From Bog-756 sp963839925 (GTDB lineage: Bacteria; Actinomycetota; Acidimicrobiia; Acidimicrobiales; RAAP-2): DNA of 64,000 nt. The stretch is taken from contig CAWIWV010000001.1 of the NCBI GenBank assembly GCA_963839925.1, positions 1,612,001 through 1,676,000 on the forward strand, in the 5' to 3' direction. Below are positions 34,596-43,367 of the stretch, one piece after another. Both the position numbers and the translations under genes were made by a program. Each line of letters begins with the position of its first letter. The stretch's first letter is position 1. The notes under the pieces are model-generated. The model did not search any database, was not told the DNA's origin, and saw only the letters and a list, made by a program, of their open reading frames with translations.

Positions 34596-37175
34596 TCAGC
34601 GGGCGTCCAATTCTTCGGGGGTCATCAACACTGCTCGGGCCTTCGATCCCTCGGACGGGCCGACGACCCCCCGGCGCTCCATGAGATCCATCAACCGGCC
34701 CGCCCTGGCGAAGCCGACCCGCAACTTGCGTTGCAACATCGAGGTCGAACCGAGCTGCGAGCGGACGACCAGTTCCATCGCCTGTTCGAGAAGATCGTCG
34801 CCATCATCATCGTCGTCGAGCCTCGAGCCTCCGGCCCCGACCACTTCTTCGATACCGGCGACCACCTCCATCGGTCGCTGACGCTTCCAGTGGGCGGCCA
34901 CCGAACGGACCTCGCCCTCGCTGACCCAGGGTCCCTGAAGGCGCTGCGGGTTGGAGGACGACGCCGACAGGAGCAGCATGTCCCCCTTGCCGATCAGCCG
35001 TTCTGCTCCTCCCTGGTCGAGGATCACCCGGCTGTCCGCCTGGGTCGAGACCGAGAACGCCATGCGCGACGGGATGTTCGCCTTGATCACCCCGGTGATG
35101 ACGTCGACCGAGGGCCGCTGGGTGGCCAACACGAGATGGATGCCCACCGCCCGGGCCATCTGGGCGATGCGACACACCGACTCCTCGACGTCTCGTGCCG
35201 CCACCATCATCAGATCGTTCAGCTCGTCGACCACGATGAGGATGAACGGCAGACGCTGGTACCGGGCCTCGACCTGGTCGACTCCCCCCTGGTCGGCCGT
35301 TCCGTCCTCGTTCTCTTCGGGGTCCGGTCCGGTGCCGCGCATCCTGAGCTGGTACGCCTCTTCGTACGGCGCGAGGTCGCCGTTGTCGAACCCGCTGTTG
35401 TAGCCGGTGATGTCGCGCATGCCCACTTCCGCCAGCAGGTCGTAGCGACGCTCCATCTCGGTGACTGCCCAGCTGAGCGCGTTGGCTGCCTTCTTCGGAT
35501 CGACCACCACTTGGGTCAGCAGGTGGGGAAGGTCGTTGTACTGACCGAGCTCCACCCGTTTCGGGTCGACCAAGATGAGCCGAACCTGCTCCGGGGTGGC
35601 CCGCATCAGGATCGAGGTCAGCACCGAGTTGATGCACGACGACTTGCCGGAGCCGGTTGCGCCGGAGACCAGCACGTGGGGCATCTCCGCAAGGTTGACC
35701 ATCATCGCCCGGCCGGCGATGTCTCTGCCGAGCGCCACCTCGAGTGGGTGTGTCGCCTTGGCCGCTTCGGTGGAGCTGAGGATGTCTCCGAGCGCGACCA
35801 GCTCGCGACGACGATTGGGCACTTCGACACCGATGGCCGACTTGCCGGGAATCGGAGCCAAAATGCGGACATCGGGTGACGCCATGGCGTAGGCGATGTC
35901 CTTGGAGAGCGACGTCACTCTCGCAACCTTCACCCCTGTCCCGAGTTCGAGCTCGTAACGGGTGACCGTCGGGCCCACCGTGCGGCCGACCAGGCGGGTG
36001 TCGACGCCGTGCGCGCTGAGCGCAGCGACCAGTGCCGCGCCGCCGGCATCGACCTCCTTCTCGTCGATCGTGTGCGGCTTGGCATGCTTCAACAAGTTCG
36101 ACGGAGGAAGTCGCCAGTCTCCGACGCTCGGCCCGAGCCGCATCTCGAGTTCTGGGCCGTGGGAGCTGCTCGCTGCGTTCGCACCATTCGCCGCGCTCGC
36201 CGCGTTCGCCGCGTTCGCCGCAGTGGCGGGTGCCTCGTGGGCCGGGGTCGTGTTCGCCGGAACGACGTCGGCATCGATCTCGTCAACCTCATCGTCGTCC
36301 GCAGGATCGCCAGCGTGCGCGTCTGCATCGTCTGGCGCGGTTTCGAGCTCCCCGGTTCCGACGGCGCGGCCGAACGGATCGGTCGGGAAGTCGTCGTCAT
36401 CGGCTTCCTTGGCGGCGGCTGCATCGTCGTCGACAACCCCACCGGTCGTACCCGCAGCCAAGGATCCGGCCCAGCGAATACCACGGACTGCCCCCCGGGC
36501 GGCGGTCCGGACCGAGGTGCCGGTCAACAACAACATGGCGACCAACAGCACGGCCAACAGCACCGTGACCGCCCCGAAGCCTCCGATCGCGTTGCGGATC
36601 GGATTGCCGGCGATGGCTCCAACCCAACCCCCCGCCGACGAAAGCTGTGAGCTGGTGTCCCGCAGCGCCGGTGACCCACCCGCCAGCGAGGCGAGACCGG
36701 CGATGGCAAGAAGGATGAGGGTGGCCCCGATCACCGCTCGTGCAGGCTCCGGCGCCGAGCGGGTCCCCTCTTCGTCGCGCCGCCCGATCAGCAGCAGGAG
36801 GCCGACCCCGATGGCCACCGGCGGCACCAAGAACCGTCCCCAGCCCAACAGGTCCCCCATGGACAGCCGCGCGTAATGACCTGCGGGATCGAGGGAGTTG
36901 CCGTAGAAGGCAATCGCAGCGAGCACGCCGGCCGTGACCAGCACCACTCCCCAGAGGTCATGGGCATGGCCTGCAAGGATCGACCTCAGCGAGGAGCCGA
37001 ATCCGGATCGCTCAGGAGCGCGCCCTCGGCTCGGAGCACCCCGCTTGCCCCGGCGTGAACTGGCTCTCCTCGTTGACGGTCGCGCTTTTCCAGCGGGCCG
37101 GCGCCTCGACGCGGATCCTCCCCTTGGGCGCGTTCCCACGGACCGACCGACCGGTCGCTTGGTTCCCGTCGTCAC
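34596..37175 (-). CDS. ftsK: DNA translocase FtsK/SpoIIIE
   Basis: Septal DNA pump (859 aa). A basic N-terminus is followed by about four membrane helices (residues 75-225) and a long acidic then Ala/Asn-rich linker with tandem AAN-type repeats. The FtsK motor has the Walker A loop VSGATGSGKSSCINSVL, DPKRVELGQYNDLPHLL and Walker B ILIVVDELNDLMM. A gamma winged helix closes the protein (ELVVRSQLGSTSMLQRKLRVGFARAGRLMDLM). Most homologues read DELADLMM; the Asn here is a mild variation. The GTG start is about 10 bases after a TACGCT -10 box. Confidence 0.97.
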   Translation of the reverse strand: MTTGTKRPVGRSVGTRPRGGSASRRRPAGKARPSTRRASSRRGKRGAPSRGRAPERSGFGSSLRSILAGHAHDLWGVVLVTAGVLAAIAFYGNSLDPAGHYARLSMGDLLGWGRFLVPPVAIGVGLLLLIGRRDEEGTRSAPEPARAVIGATLILLAIAGLASLAGGSPALRDTSSQLSSAGGWVGAIAGNPIRNAIGGFGAVTVLLAVLLVAMLLLTGTSVRTAARGAVRGIRWAGSLAAGTTGGVVDDDAAAAKEADDDDFPTDPFGRAVGTGELETAPDDADAHAGDPADDDEVDEIDADVVPANTTPAHEAPATAANAANAASAANGANAASSSHGPELEMRLGPSVGDWRLPPSNLLKHAKPHTIDEKEVDAGGAALVAALSAHGVDTRLVGRTVGPTVTRYELELGTGVKVARVTSLSKDIAYAMASPDVRILAPIPGKSAIGVEVPNRRRELVALGDILSSTEAAKATHPLEVALGRDIAGRAMMVNLAEMPHVLVSGATGSGKSSCINSVLTSILMRATPEQVRLILVDPKRVELGQYNDLPHLLTQVVVDPKKAANALSWAVTEMERRYDLLAEVGMRDITGYNSGFDNGDLAPYEEAYQLRMRGTGPDPEENEDGTADQGGVDQVEARYQRLPFILIVVDELNDLMMVAARDVEESVCRIAQMARAVGIHLVLATQRPSVDVITGVIKANIPSRMAFSVSTQADSRVILDQGGAERLIGKGDMLLLSASSSNPQRLQGPWVSEGEVRSVAAHWKRQRPMEVVAGIEEVVGAGGSRLDDDDDGDDLLEQAMELVVRSQLGSTSMLQRKLRVGFARAGRLMDLMERRGVVGPSEGSKARAVLMTPEELDAR

Positions 37176-37182
37176 AGTGGGA

Positions 37183-37196
37183 GAGAGCGTACTCTC
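37183..37196 (-). promoter_or_regulatory. Palindrome overlapping the ftsK -10 box
   Basis: GAGAG-TACG-CTCTC is a perfect 14-base dyad on either strand. The TACGCT at 37186-37191 is a TANNNT -10 candidate whose transcript would start about 3-4 bases before the ftsK GTG. No good -35 is seen. It may be an operator; binding protein unknown. Confidence 0.35.
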
Positions 37197-37261
37197 GCAC
37201 CGTCACGATCAGGGGGAGGGCAGCTGGTTTTTTGGGCTTCGCCCCCGCTCCCCGCTCGGGC

Positions 37262-37753
37262 CTACACCGCAACGAGATCCTGCTCAGGCAACGACTGAGC
37301 AGCCCGTGGGGACCGCACCTCCGACGATGCGCCCCAGTAGGCGATTGCCGCCAACAGGAACCCGAAACACTGCAATCCGTTTGAGGCTGCTATCGCCGGC
37401 GTGGTTCGGCCGTTGTAGGGCTGCGAGATCGCCCAGTGCACCCAAAAACAGCTGAGTCCGCCGAGAGCAATCGCCAACAGCAGATTGCCAAGGGCGAAGA
37501 GTCTCAGCACGTTGCCCAGACCCGAAAGCGATGCACGAGAGGTCTCGATCCATCGAAACCATGCCCATGATGCGCAAGCGATCACGGCATAGCCGAGGAC
37601 GCTCCCGAGGCCGAACACGAGGTCAGCTTGATATTCGCCACCTATCGCATCGGGGACGCCCCATCGGTAGACCGCAGTCTCACCGATCCAACCGGCCGCC
37701 ACCACGAGGAACCCGCCAGACACCACGTATCGTTCCCACCGCATCTTGTGCAT
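37262..37753 (-). CDS. Four-helix membrane protein, function unknown
   Basis: 163-aa protein from ATG 37753 (a frame to 37906 has no supporting ribosome site). Four hydrophobic segments are visible at about residues 10-28, 42-62, 75-100 and 125-145. The loops hold aromatic residues (CFWVHWAISQPYNGRTTP). No family recognised. G+C looks lower than in neighbours and codon choice is less biased, and it is divergent from the 37929 gene. The pair may be a later insertion between ftsK and the RNase J gene. 87 bases separate it from ftsK. Confidence 0.6.
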   Translation of the reverse strand: MHKMRWERYVVSGGFLVVAAGWIGETAVYRWGVPDAIGGEYQADLVFGLGSVLGYAVIACASWAWFRWIETSRASLSGLGNVLRLFALGNLLLAIALGGLSCFWVHWAISQPYNGRTTPAIAASNGLQCFGFLLAAIAYWGASSEVRSPRAAQSLPEQDLVAV

Positions 37754-37928
37754 CTCAACAGGGTATGCAGTCGTTGCTGACTCGTTCGGGATCCCTGACG
37801 GAACGGTCGAGACCGACTCCGAGCTCTCGACCCGTTCGGGGCACCACGGACCAGGGGCCAGGCCCTGGACTGCGAGTCTGAGGCGCCCGATCGGCCCATG
37901 GCACAATTAGGCCGAGGTGTGAGAGAAG

Positions 37929-39335
37929 ATGAGTCCCGGTGTCATGCATGAGCGCTCGATGAGCGATCCCAGGGATCGAGGAGGGGCGGAGGACTCTTAC
38001 GACAGATCGGCTCGCCAACGCGGCGGCTCGAGCTTGGTCGTGTCGGGGTTCGCCGAAGCTGGCGCCAGCGGCGGCGGGGTGTTCCTCGTGGGATCGGACC
38101 AGGTGGACACCGTCGATGGGCGGCCCACGACGGGTCTCGGCTTCGATCAGGCTTCCGGGGCCTGGTTGCGGGCGACAACCGCTCGAGAACACTCGTCACT
38201 CGCGAGCGAGGTCTTCGAGTACTCGGGCCCGCCGTCCCGAGTCAAGGTGCGTCGGGTGGCGACCGTGATCGATGCTCACGACGTGCGGTCCGTGGCACGC
38301 CGGCGACTCGTCATCGCGACCCAGACGAACGCGGTCCTCGAACTCGGTCGCTTCCGGGTTCGGGCCGTTCACACGCTGCCGGGAGAGCCGGACTCGTGGC
38401 ACCTCAACTGCTTCACGGAAGTCGATGGGGAGCTGTTCGCCAGCGTGTTTCGTCGTGGCGGCAGGTTCGGCCAATGGAGTGAGAACCCGCTGGGTTCTGG
38501 TTGTGTCTTTTCGCTGACGACAGGTGCCATCGTCGCGGACGGACTTTCCATGCCCCACACCCCGCGATTCATCGACGAGAACTGGGTGGTCTGCGATTCA
38601 CGCCAACACGAATTGGTCGCGATCGATCCCAAGCGGCCGGCGGAGCGAGTGCATACGCTGCATCTGGGGGGCTACACGCGAGGTCTGGCGTTCGACCAAG
38701 AGCATCTCTATGTCGGAATCAGCGCCCGCCGCCATCAAGAAGTGATGAGTGCGAGTGCCGAGGTCGCGGTGGTCGATCGGAGCACTTGGAAGCTCGTCGA
38801 TCGCATCCCGATCCCATGTCCTGAGATCTACGACGTGCTGCTGGTGCCGGACTGGGCGCCATCCATGCTGACCAAACCCCTGCCGCCTGCGAGAACGACG
38901 TTCGACCGCCAGCTCTCGCGCGCCACCTCACCCCCAGGCGCAACCGCAAAGTCGGAGGGAATACCCGCCGGTCTCTCCGTCCGTTTCGCTCCGATGAAAT
39001 CACTCGAGCCGGGCGCCGTCGTGCCCATACCGACGCGGGTGGAGCACGCCGGAACCGAGCCGCTGACCATCTCGGACGACAAGCCACTGCATCTGTCGTA
39101 TCGCTTCATCGGACCGGACGGTGACACTCCGGTGACAATCGATCGCGAGGAACCTCTGCGCACCTCTTTGCCACCGCTGCAGCCCATGACGTCGACCGAC
39201 ATCGACGTCATGGTTCGGGCGCCGGTGGTACCAGCGCGGTATCGCCTCCGAATCGTGTTCGTTCACGAGCACGTGCGCTGGGTGGATCGTGAGGAGCCAC
39301 AAGCCTTTGCCGAGACCACCGTCGAGGTCCGCTGA
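37929..39335 (+). CDS. DUF4915/TIGR03032-like protein with C-terminal carbohydrate-export-type domain
   Basis: 468-aa plus-strand protein. Residues 30-300 resemble the TIGR03032/DUF4915 family: LVVSGFAEAGASGGGVFLVG, DSWHLNCFTEVDGELFASVF, PHTPRFIDENWVVCDSRQHELVAID and LYVGISARRHQE suggest a beta-propeller. Residues 345-468 form a second, beta-rich domain (LSYRFIGPDGDTP, LPPLQPMTSTDIDVMVRAP, ARYRLRIVFVHEHVRWVD) like those attached to O-antigen ABC ATPases and sugar methyltransferases. A role in surface polysaccharide is an inference. Its stop lies 3 bases from the convergent RNase J stop. ATG at 37929 or 37944 could start it. Confidence 0.65.
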   Translation: MSPGVMHERSMSDPRDRGGAEDSYDRSARQRGGSSLVVSGFAEAGASGGGVFLVGSDQVDTVDGRPTTGLGFDQASGAWLRATTAREHSSLASEVFEYSGPPSRVKVRRVATVIDAHDVRSVARRRLVIATQTNAVLELGRFRVRAVHTLPGEPDSWHLNCFTEVDGELFASVFRRGGRFGQWSENPLGSGCVFSLTTGAIVADGLSMPHTPRFIDENWVVCDSRQHELVAIDPKRPAERVHTLHLGGYTRGLAFDQEHLYVGISARRHQEVMSASAEVAVVDRSTWKLVDRIPIPCPEIYDVLLVPDWAPSMLTKPLPPARTTFDRQLSRATSPPGATAKSEGIPAGLSVRFAPMKSLEPGAVVPIPTRVEHAGTEPLTISDDKPLHLSYRFIGPDGDTPVTIDREEPLRTSLPPLQPMTSTDIDVMVRAPVVPARYRLRIVFVHEHVRWVDREEPQAFAETTVEVR

Positions 39336-39338
39336 GGC

Positions 39339-41204
39339 TCAGACCGTCACGATCACCGGAACGATCATCGGTCGCTGACGGGTACGGTCCCCCACCAGCC
39401 GCCCAAGCGTCTTGCGGGCGATCCGGTTGAGACTTTCATGGTCGTTACTGCCGGCCGACAAGGCATGTTCGAGCGCTTTGGTCACCTGCTCGCGAGCCTC
39501 GACCAGCAAGGACTCGGTGTCGTGGTCGTACGCCCATCCACGGGTGACGATCTGAGGTGTGCCCACCACTTCGCCTCGCTTGAGATCGACGGTCGCAACC
39601 GCCATCACCACGCCGTCCTCGGACAGGACCTTCCGGTCGCGGAGTACTCCGTGGCCGATGTCACCGACCGAGCTGCCGTCGACGAAGAGATAGCCGCCGG
39701 GGACCGTCCCGTCCCGCCGCATCCCGGTCTCGTCGAGACTGACCGCGTCGCCGTCCTCACACAGCAGCACCCGATCGCCGGTGATTCCCATGGACTCCGC
39801 CAAGCGGACGTGGTTGGCCATGTGCCGGTACTCGCCGTGTACCGGGATGAAGAACTCCGGTTTGGTGACCGACATCAGCGTGGCCAACTCCCCTTGACGA
39901 GCGTGTCCGCTCACATGGACCGCTTCGGCGCCCGAGTGGATGACCTCCACCCCTCTGCGGTGGAGACTGTCGATGACCCGTCCGACCGACCACTCGTTAC
40001 CGGGGATCGGGTGGGCGCTGATCACGACCACGTCGCCCTCGCGCAGACCGAAGAGACGGTTCTCACCTGCCGCGAGCCGTGACAGTGCCGACATCGGCTC
40101 GCCTTGCGACCCCGTCGAGATGACGCAGACCTGCCCCGGGTCGAGATCGTCGATGTCCTCGACATCCACCATCGCGTCGTCGGGGATGTGCAGAATGCCG
40201 AGTCGACGGGCGAGCCCGACGTTCTTCTGCATCGACCGCCCGAGTGTCGCCACCGACCTTCCTCCGGCAATGGCCGCGTCGGCAACCTGCTGGACCCGGT
40301 GGATGTGGCTCGCAAAGCAGGTCACCACGAAACGCCTGTCGGGACGGGCGACGAAGACCCTCCGTAGGGTCTCCCCGACACTCGACTCCGACGGGGTGAA
40401 GCCTGGCTCCTCGGCGTTTGTGGAGTCGGAGAGCAGGAGCCGGATCCCCGAATCCGACGCGAGCGCACCCATCCGAGCCAGATCGGTTCTCCGACCGTCC
40501 ACCGGGTGGAGATCGATCTTGAAATCCCCCGAGTGAAGAATGATCCCTTGCGGGGTGTGGAACGCAGTTGCGAAGGCGTGGGGAACCGAATGGGTGACCG
40601 GGATGAACTCGACGTCACACGGTCCGATCCTCCGGCGCTCCCCGTCCTGCACCGGAATGAACTGTGCCCGGTCGGCGACACCCGCCTCATCCACCCGGTT
40701 GCGGGCGAGAGCCAAGGTGAGCTCGGACCCGTAGACGGGCACCGACAAGTCACGCAACAGATAGGCGAGACCGCCCGTATGGTCCTCGTGCCCGTGGGTG
40801 AGGATGACCGCGTCGACCCGCGAGGCATTCTCACGGAGGTAGGTGAAGTCGGGCAGGACGAGGTCGACGCCCGGCATGTCGGGATCCGGGAACATGATCC
40901 CGACGTCGAGGACGAGGATCCTTCCGTCGACCTCGATACAGGCACAGTTGCGCCCGATCTCACCCAACCCACCGAGGAACACCAGCCTCACCGGATTCGG
41001 CTGCGAGTTGCCTCTGGTTCGGGCACGCTCGGACTGAGCTCTCGAAGCCACCGCTTTGGGGGACGGAGCTTCGGCGGCCGCACTCTTCCCAGCCGCAGAC
41101 TTGCCGGTCCGCTTTCTCTCGGTGCCCTTCGAGGTCGAGTCGCCCGAACGCCGTCTCGTCGGCTTCGAGTCAGGCAACCGACTGAGGCGTCGGGCGGCGT
41201 GCAC
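39339..41204 (-). CDS. rnj: Ribonuclease J
   Basis: Metallo-beta-lactamase/beta-CASP nuclease (up to 621 aa) for mRNA decay and rRNA maturation. A Lys/Ala/Ser-rich N-terminal extension of about 70 residues precedes FLGGLGEIGRNC, the zinc motif LTHGHEDHTGGL, THSVPHAFA, LHSGDFKID, SDSTNAEEPGFT and the beta-CASP parts STGSQGEPMSAL and HVSGHARQGEL. The GTG at 41204 overlaps dapA by 35 bases; a TTG near 41178 would reduce this. dapA-rnj is a common actinobacterial pair. Confidence 0.95.
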   Translation of the reverse strand: MHAARRLSRLPDSKPTRRRSGDSTSKGTERKRTGKSAAGKSAAAEAPSPKAVASRAQSERARTRGNSQPNPVRLVFLGGLGEIGRNCACIEVDGRILVLDVGIMFPDPDMPGVDLVLPDFTYLRENASRVDAVILTHGHEDHTGGLAYLLRDLSVPVYGSELTLALARNRVDEAGVADRAQFIPVQDGERRRIGPCDVEFIPVTHSVPHAFATAFHTPQGIILHSGDFKIDLHPVDGRRTDLARMGALASDSGIRLLLSDSTNAEEPGFTPSESSVGETLRRVFVARPDRRFVVTCFASHIHRVQQVADAAIAGGRSVATLGRSMQKNVGLARRLGILHIPDDAMVDVEDIDDLDPGQVCVISTGSQGEPMSALSRLAAGENRLFGLREGDVVVISAHPIPGNEWSVGRVIDSLHRRGVEVIHSGAEAVHVSGHARQGELATLMSVTKPEFFIPVHGEYRHMANHVRLAESMGITGDRVLLCEDGDAVSLDETGMRRDGTVPGGYLFVDGSSVGDIGHGVLRDRKVLSEDGVVMAVATVDLKRGEVVGTPQIVTRGWAYDHDTESLLVEAREQVTKALEHALSAGSNDHESLNRIARKTLGRLVGDRTRQRPMIVPVIVTV

Positions 41205-42087
41205 CCAACTTCGAGATCACGGCCCGGGCTCGATCGTCGAGCGAGGCGGGTGCTGGTGGATGGGGCAGCCGGCACTGACCGACCGCCAACCCGAGTGCCC
41301 GGCATGCCGCCTTCGCCGGCACCGGGTTAGGAAAGTCGTCACTGGATTCGAAGGCGTAGGACTCGCCCAACTGCTGGTTGACCACCATCGCTCGCTCGGT
41401 GTTCCCGGTCCGGTAAGTCGCGATCATGTCGCAGAACTCGGGGGCGGCCCAGTGAGAGGCCACGCTGATGACGCCCGTGCCACCGACCGAGAGGAACGGC
41501 AGCGTGAGCGAGTCATCGCCGCAGATCACCTCGAAACCGTCGGGGGCATCTGCGACGACGGTGGCAGCTGCAGGCACGTCACCCGTGGCGTCCTTGACCG
41601 CAACGATGTTGTCGACCTCGTGGGCCAGCTCGAGGGTCAGCTCCGGTCCGATCCGTCGACCGGAACGCACCGGGATGTCGTAGAGAACGACGGGAAGGTC
41701 GGTCGCCGCGGCGATCGCCCGGAAATGGGCAGAGATGCCGGCCGGAGATGGTCGGTTGTAGTACGGGGTGACTGCCAAGACGGCATCCGCGCCCACCTCG
41801 CGTGCCTTCTTGGTGAGCATCACCGAATGTGCGGTGTCGTTGGTGCCGGTCGAAGCGATGACCGGCACACCGAGAGGCCTCACGGCGTCGATGACCGACC
41901 GAAAGAGCTCGATGCGCTCAGCATCGGTGAGCACAGGGCCCTCACCGGTTGTCCCCGCGACGACCAGGCCGTCACTGCCGGAGCTCACCAGGCGCGTGGC
42001 GAGCTCGGCCGCAGCCTCACGGTCGAGCAGGCCCTCGTCGTCGAACGGAGTGACCATGGCGGTGATCACTGAACCGAACCGCGGCAC
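41170..42087 (-). CDS. dapA: 4-hydroxy-tetrahydrodipicolinate synthase DapA
   Basis: TIM-barrel class I aldolase-type enzyme (305 aa) condensing pyruvate with aspartate semialdehyde. GTTGEGPVLTDAER, the Tyr of VTPYYNRPSPAG and the Schiff-base lysine in IVAVKDATGDV are visible, with GDDSLTLPFLSVGGTGVISV. GTG at 42087 is chosen because AGGGG lies 9 bases upstream; TTG at 42096 would be too close to it. It is the first step of the DAP branch and is followed by the RNase J gene. Confidence 0.95.
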   Translation of the reverse strand: MPRFGSVITAMVTPFDDEGLLDREAAAELATRLVSSGSDGLVVAGTTGEGPVLTDAERIELFRSVIDAVRPLGVPVIASTGTNDTAHSVMLTKKAREVGADAVLAVTPYYNRPSPAGISAHFRAIAAATDLPVVLYDIPVRSGRRIGPELTLELAHEVDNIVAVKDATGDVPAAATVVADAPDGFEVICGDDSLTLPFLSVGGTGVISVASHWAAPEFCDMIATYRTGNTERAMVVNQQLGESYAFESSDDFPNPVPAKAACRALGLAVGQCRLPHPPAPASLDDRARAVISKLGARRPTPQSVA

Positions 42088-42236
42088 CGGGATCAACCCC
42101 TGGGCCCAAGGACGACAGTCACCGAGTACGTCACGATGTCGCAGGCTACCAGCAGCAGGTCGATCCCCTTGTGGGACTCCGCCGACCGATGCCCGGCTCC
42201 GTGGCGGAGCGTGTGCCGGACGGTGGGTGGAGTGGC

Positions 42237-43367
42237 TCAGGCGACCCGAGCCGTCGGGGGTCCGTCGGCTTCCGCGTCGATCTCCTGTTCGGTGTCCACC
42301 CAGGACTCGAACTGGATGACCCCGAGCTCGGTGAACTTGGTCCGCAACCAGCCGTCGGCAGCGTCCAGGAGGCCGAGCTTCTTGCAGTTGGGGACGATCT
42401 TGGAGAACAGGAGCGCCTGGAACTCGTGCCGGTCCGGCGCCTGCTGCACCACCGGGACGATCGCCTTGGTGTCGATCCCCATCCGATCCCAGACCTCCTG
42501 CTGGAGGAAGCGATCACGCATCCTGACCGCGGCCTCGAATGCGAACTCCTGACGTTCACGCAGCTCGGAGGCGGTCAACCCCTCGTAGAACTCCTGCAGG
42601 CTGATCACCCCGAAGGCGACGTGGCGGGCCTCGTCGGCCATCACGTACCGGAGCAGCTTCTTCAAGAGCGGATCGCCGGTCATCTGGTGCATGAAGCCGA
42701 ACGCGGCGAGCGCCAGTCCCTCGATCATGATCTGCATGCCGAGGTAGGTGAGGTCCCAACGCGAGTCGGCGATGATGTCGTCGAGCAGCATCCCCAAGTG
42801 GGCGTTCACCGGATAGTGGCCGGAGAGCTTCTGGTCGAGGTATTTGGCGAACACCTCGACGTGCCTCGCCTCGTCCATCACCTGGGTCGAGGCGTAGTAC
42901 TTGGCGTCGATCCAAGGAACTGACTCCACGATCTTGGCGGTGCAGATGAGCGCTCCCTGCTCACCGTGGAGGAACTGGGAGAGCGTCCAGTTCTGGCTCT
43001 CGACGCCGAACTGGACCCACTCCTTGTCTCCCCACTTCTCGACCGGCGTGCCGGTCAGGTCGAAGCCGGCGCCGAAGCCACCGTTGGCCTCGGCCTGCTC
43101 ACGCACCAGCCTCTCCTGATCGACCTCGATCTCCCACGGAAGATCGGTCTCGCCGTTCCACTGAGCGCCCTTGGCCTTCTCGTAGAGCTTGCTGAGCTTC
43201 GGACGGCTGGCCTTCTCGTAGTCCCAGGTGAAGATGGAGTCGTAGTTGGAGTGCACGACATGACGGCCGTCGGGCTCCTCTTTTCCGACGACCGAGAGGA
43301 TTGCTTCGAAGTCGTCGATCTCGGCGCGGCCGATGATCTCCTCGGTGGTGCTCATCTGGGTGGTCAT
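42237..43367 (-). CDS. Ferritin-like diiron protein, function unknown
   Basis: 376-aa all-helical protein with a four-helix diiron site. Likely iron ligands are the Glu of FLHGEQGAL, the Glu and His of VMDEARHVEVF, the Glu of IMIEGLALAAF and the Glu and His of VMADEARHVAFG. The two DEARH motifs are 60-70 residues apart, as in ribonucleotide-reductase-like and AurF-like oxygenases. An oxygenase, oxidase or desaturase role is possible; the substrate is unknown. The ATG overlaps the upstream tetR stop (ATGA), and GGGAG lies 8 bases before it. Confidence 0.8.
   Translation of the reverse strand: MTTQMSTTEEIIGRAEIDDFEAILSVVGKEEPDGRHVVHSNYDSIFTWDYEKASRPKLSKLYEKAKGAQWNGETDLPWEIEVDQERLVREQAEANGGFGAGFDLTGTPVEKWGDKEWVQFGVESQNWTLSQFLHGEQGALICTAKIVESVPWIDAKYYASTQVMDEARHVEVFAKYLDQKLSGHYPVNAHLGMLLDDIIADSRWDLTYLGMQIMIEGLALAAFGFMHQMTGDPLLKKLLRYVMADEARHVAFGVISLQEFYEGLTASELRERQEFAFEAAVRMRDRFLQQEVWDRMGIDTKAIVPVVQQAPDRHEFQALLFSKIVPNCKKLGLLDAADGWLRTKFTELGVIQFESWVDTEQEIDAEADGPPTARVA

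Noticed and set aside
37228..37244. T6 run next to GGGC-TTC-GCCC as a rho-independent terminator
   Set aside because: The order is wrong on both strands: the T-run precedes the stem on the plus strand, and an A-run follows it on the minus strand.
42177..42209. CTCCGCC/GGCGGAG inverted repeat after the diiron gene as a terminator
   Set aside because: Long interrupted loop and alternative short pairing, no U-run; not distinguishable from chance in GC-rich DNA.
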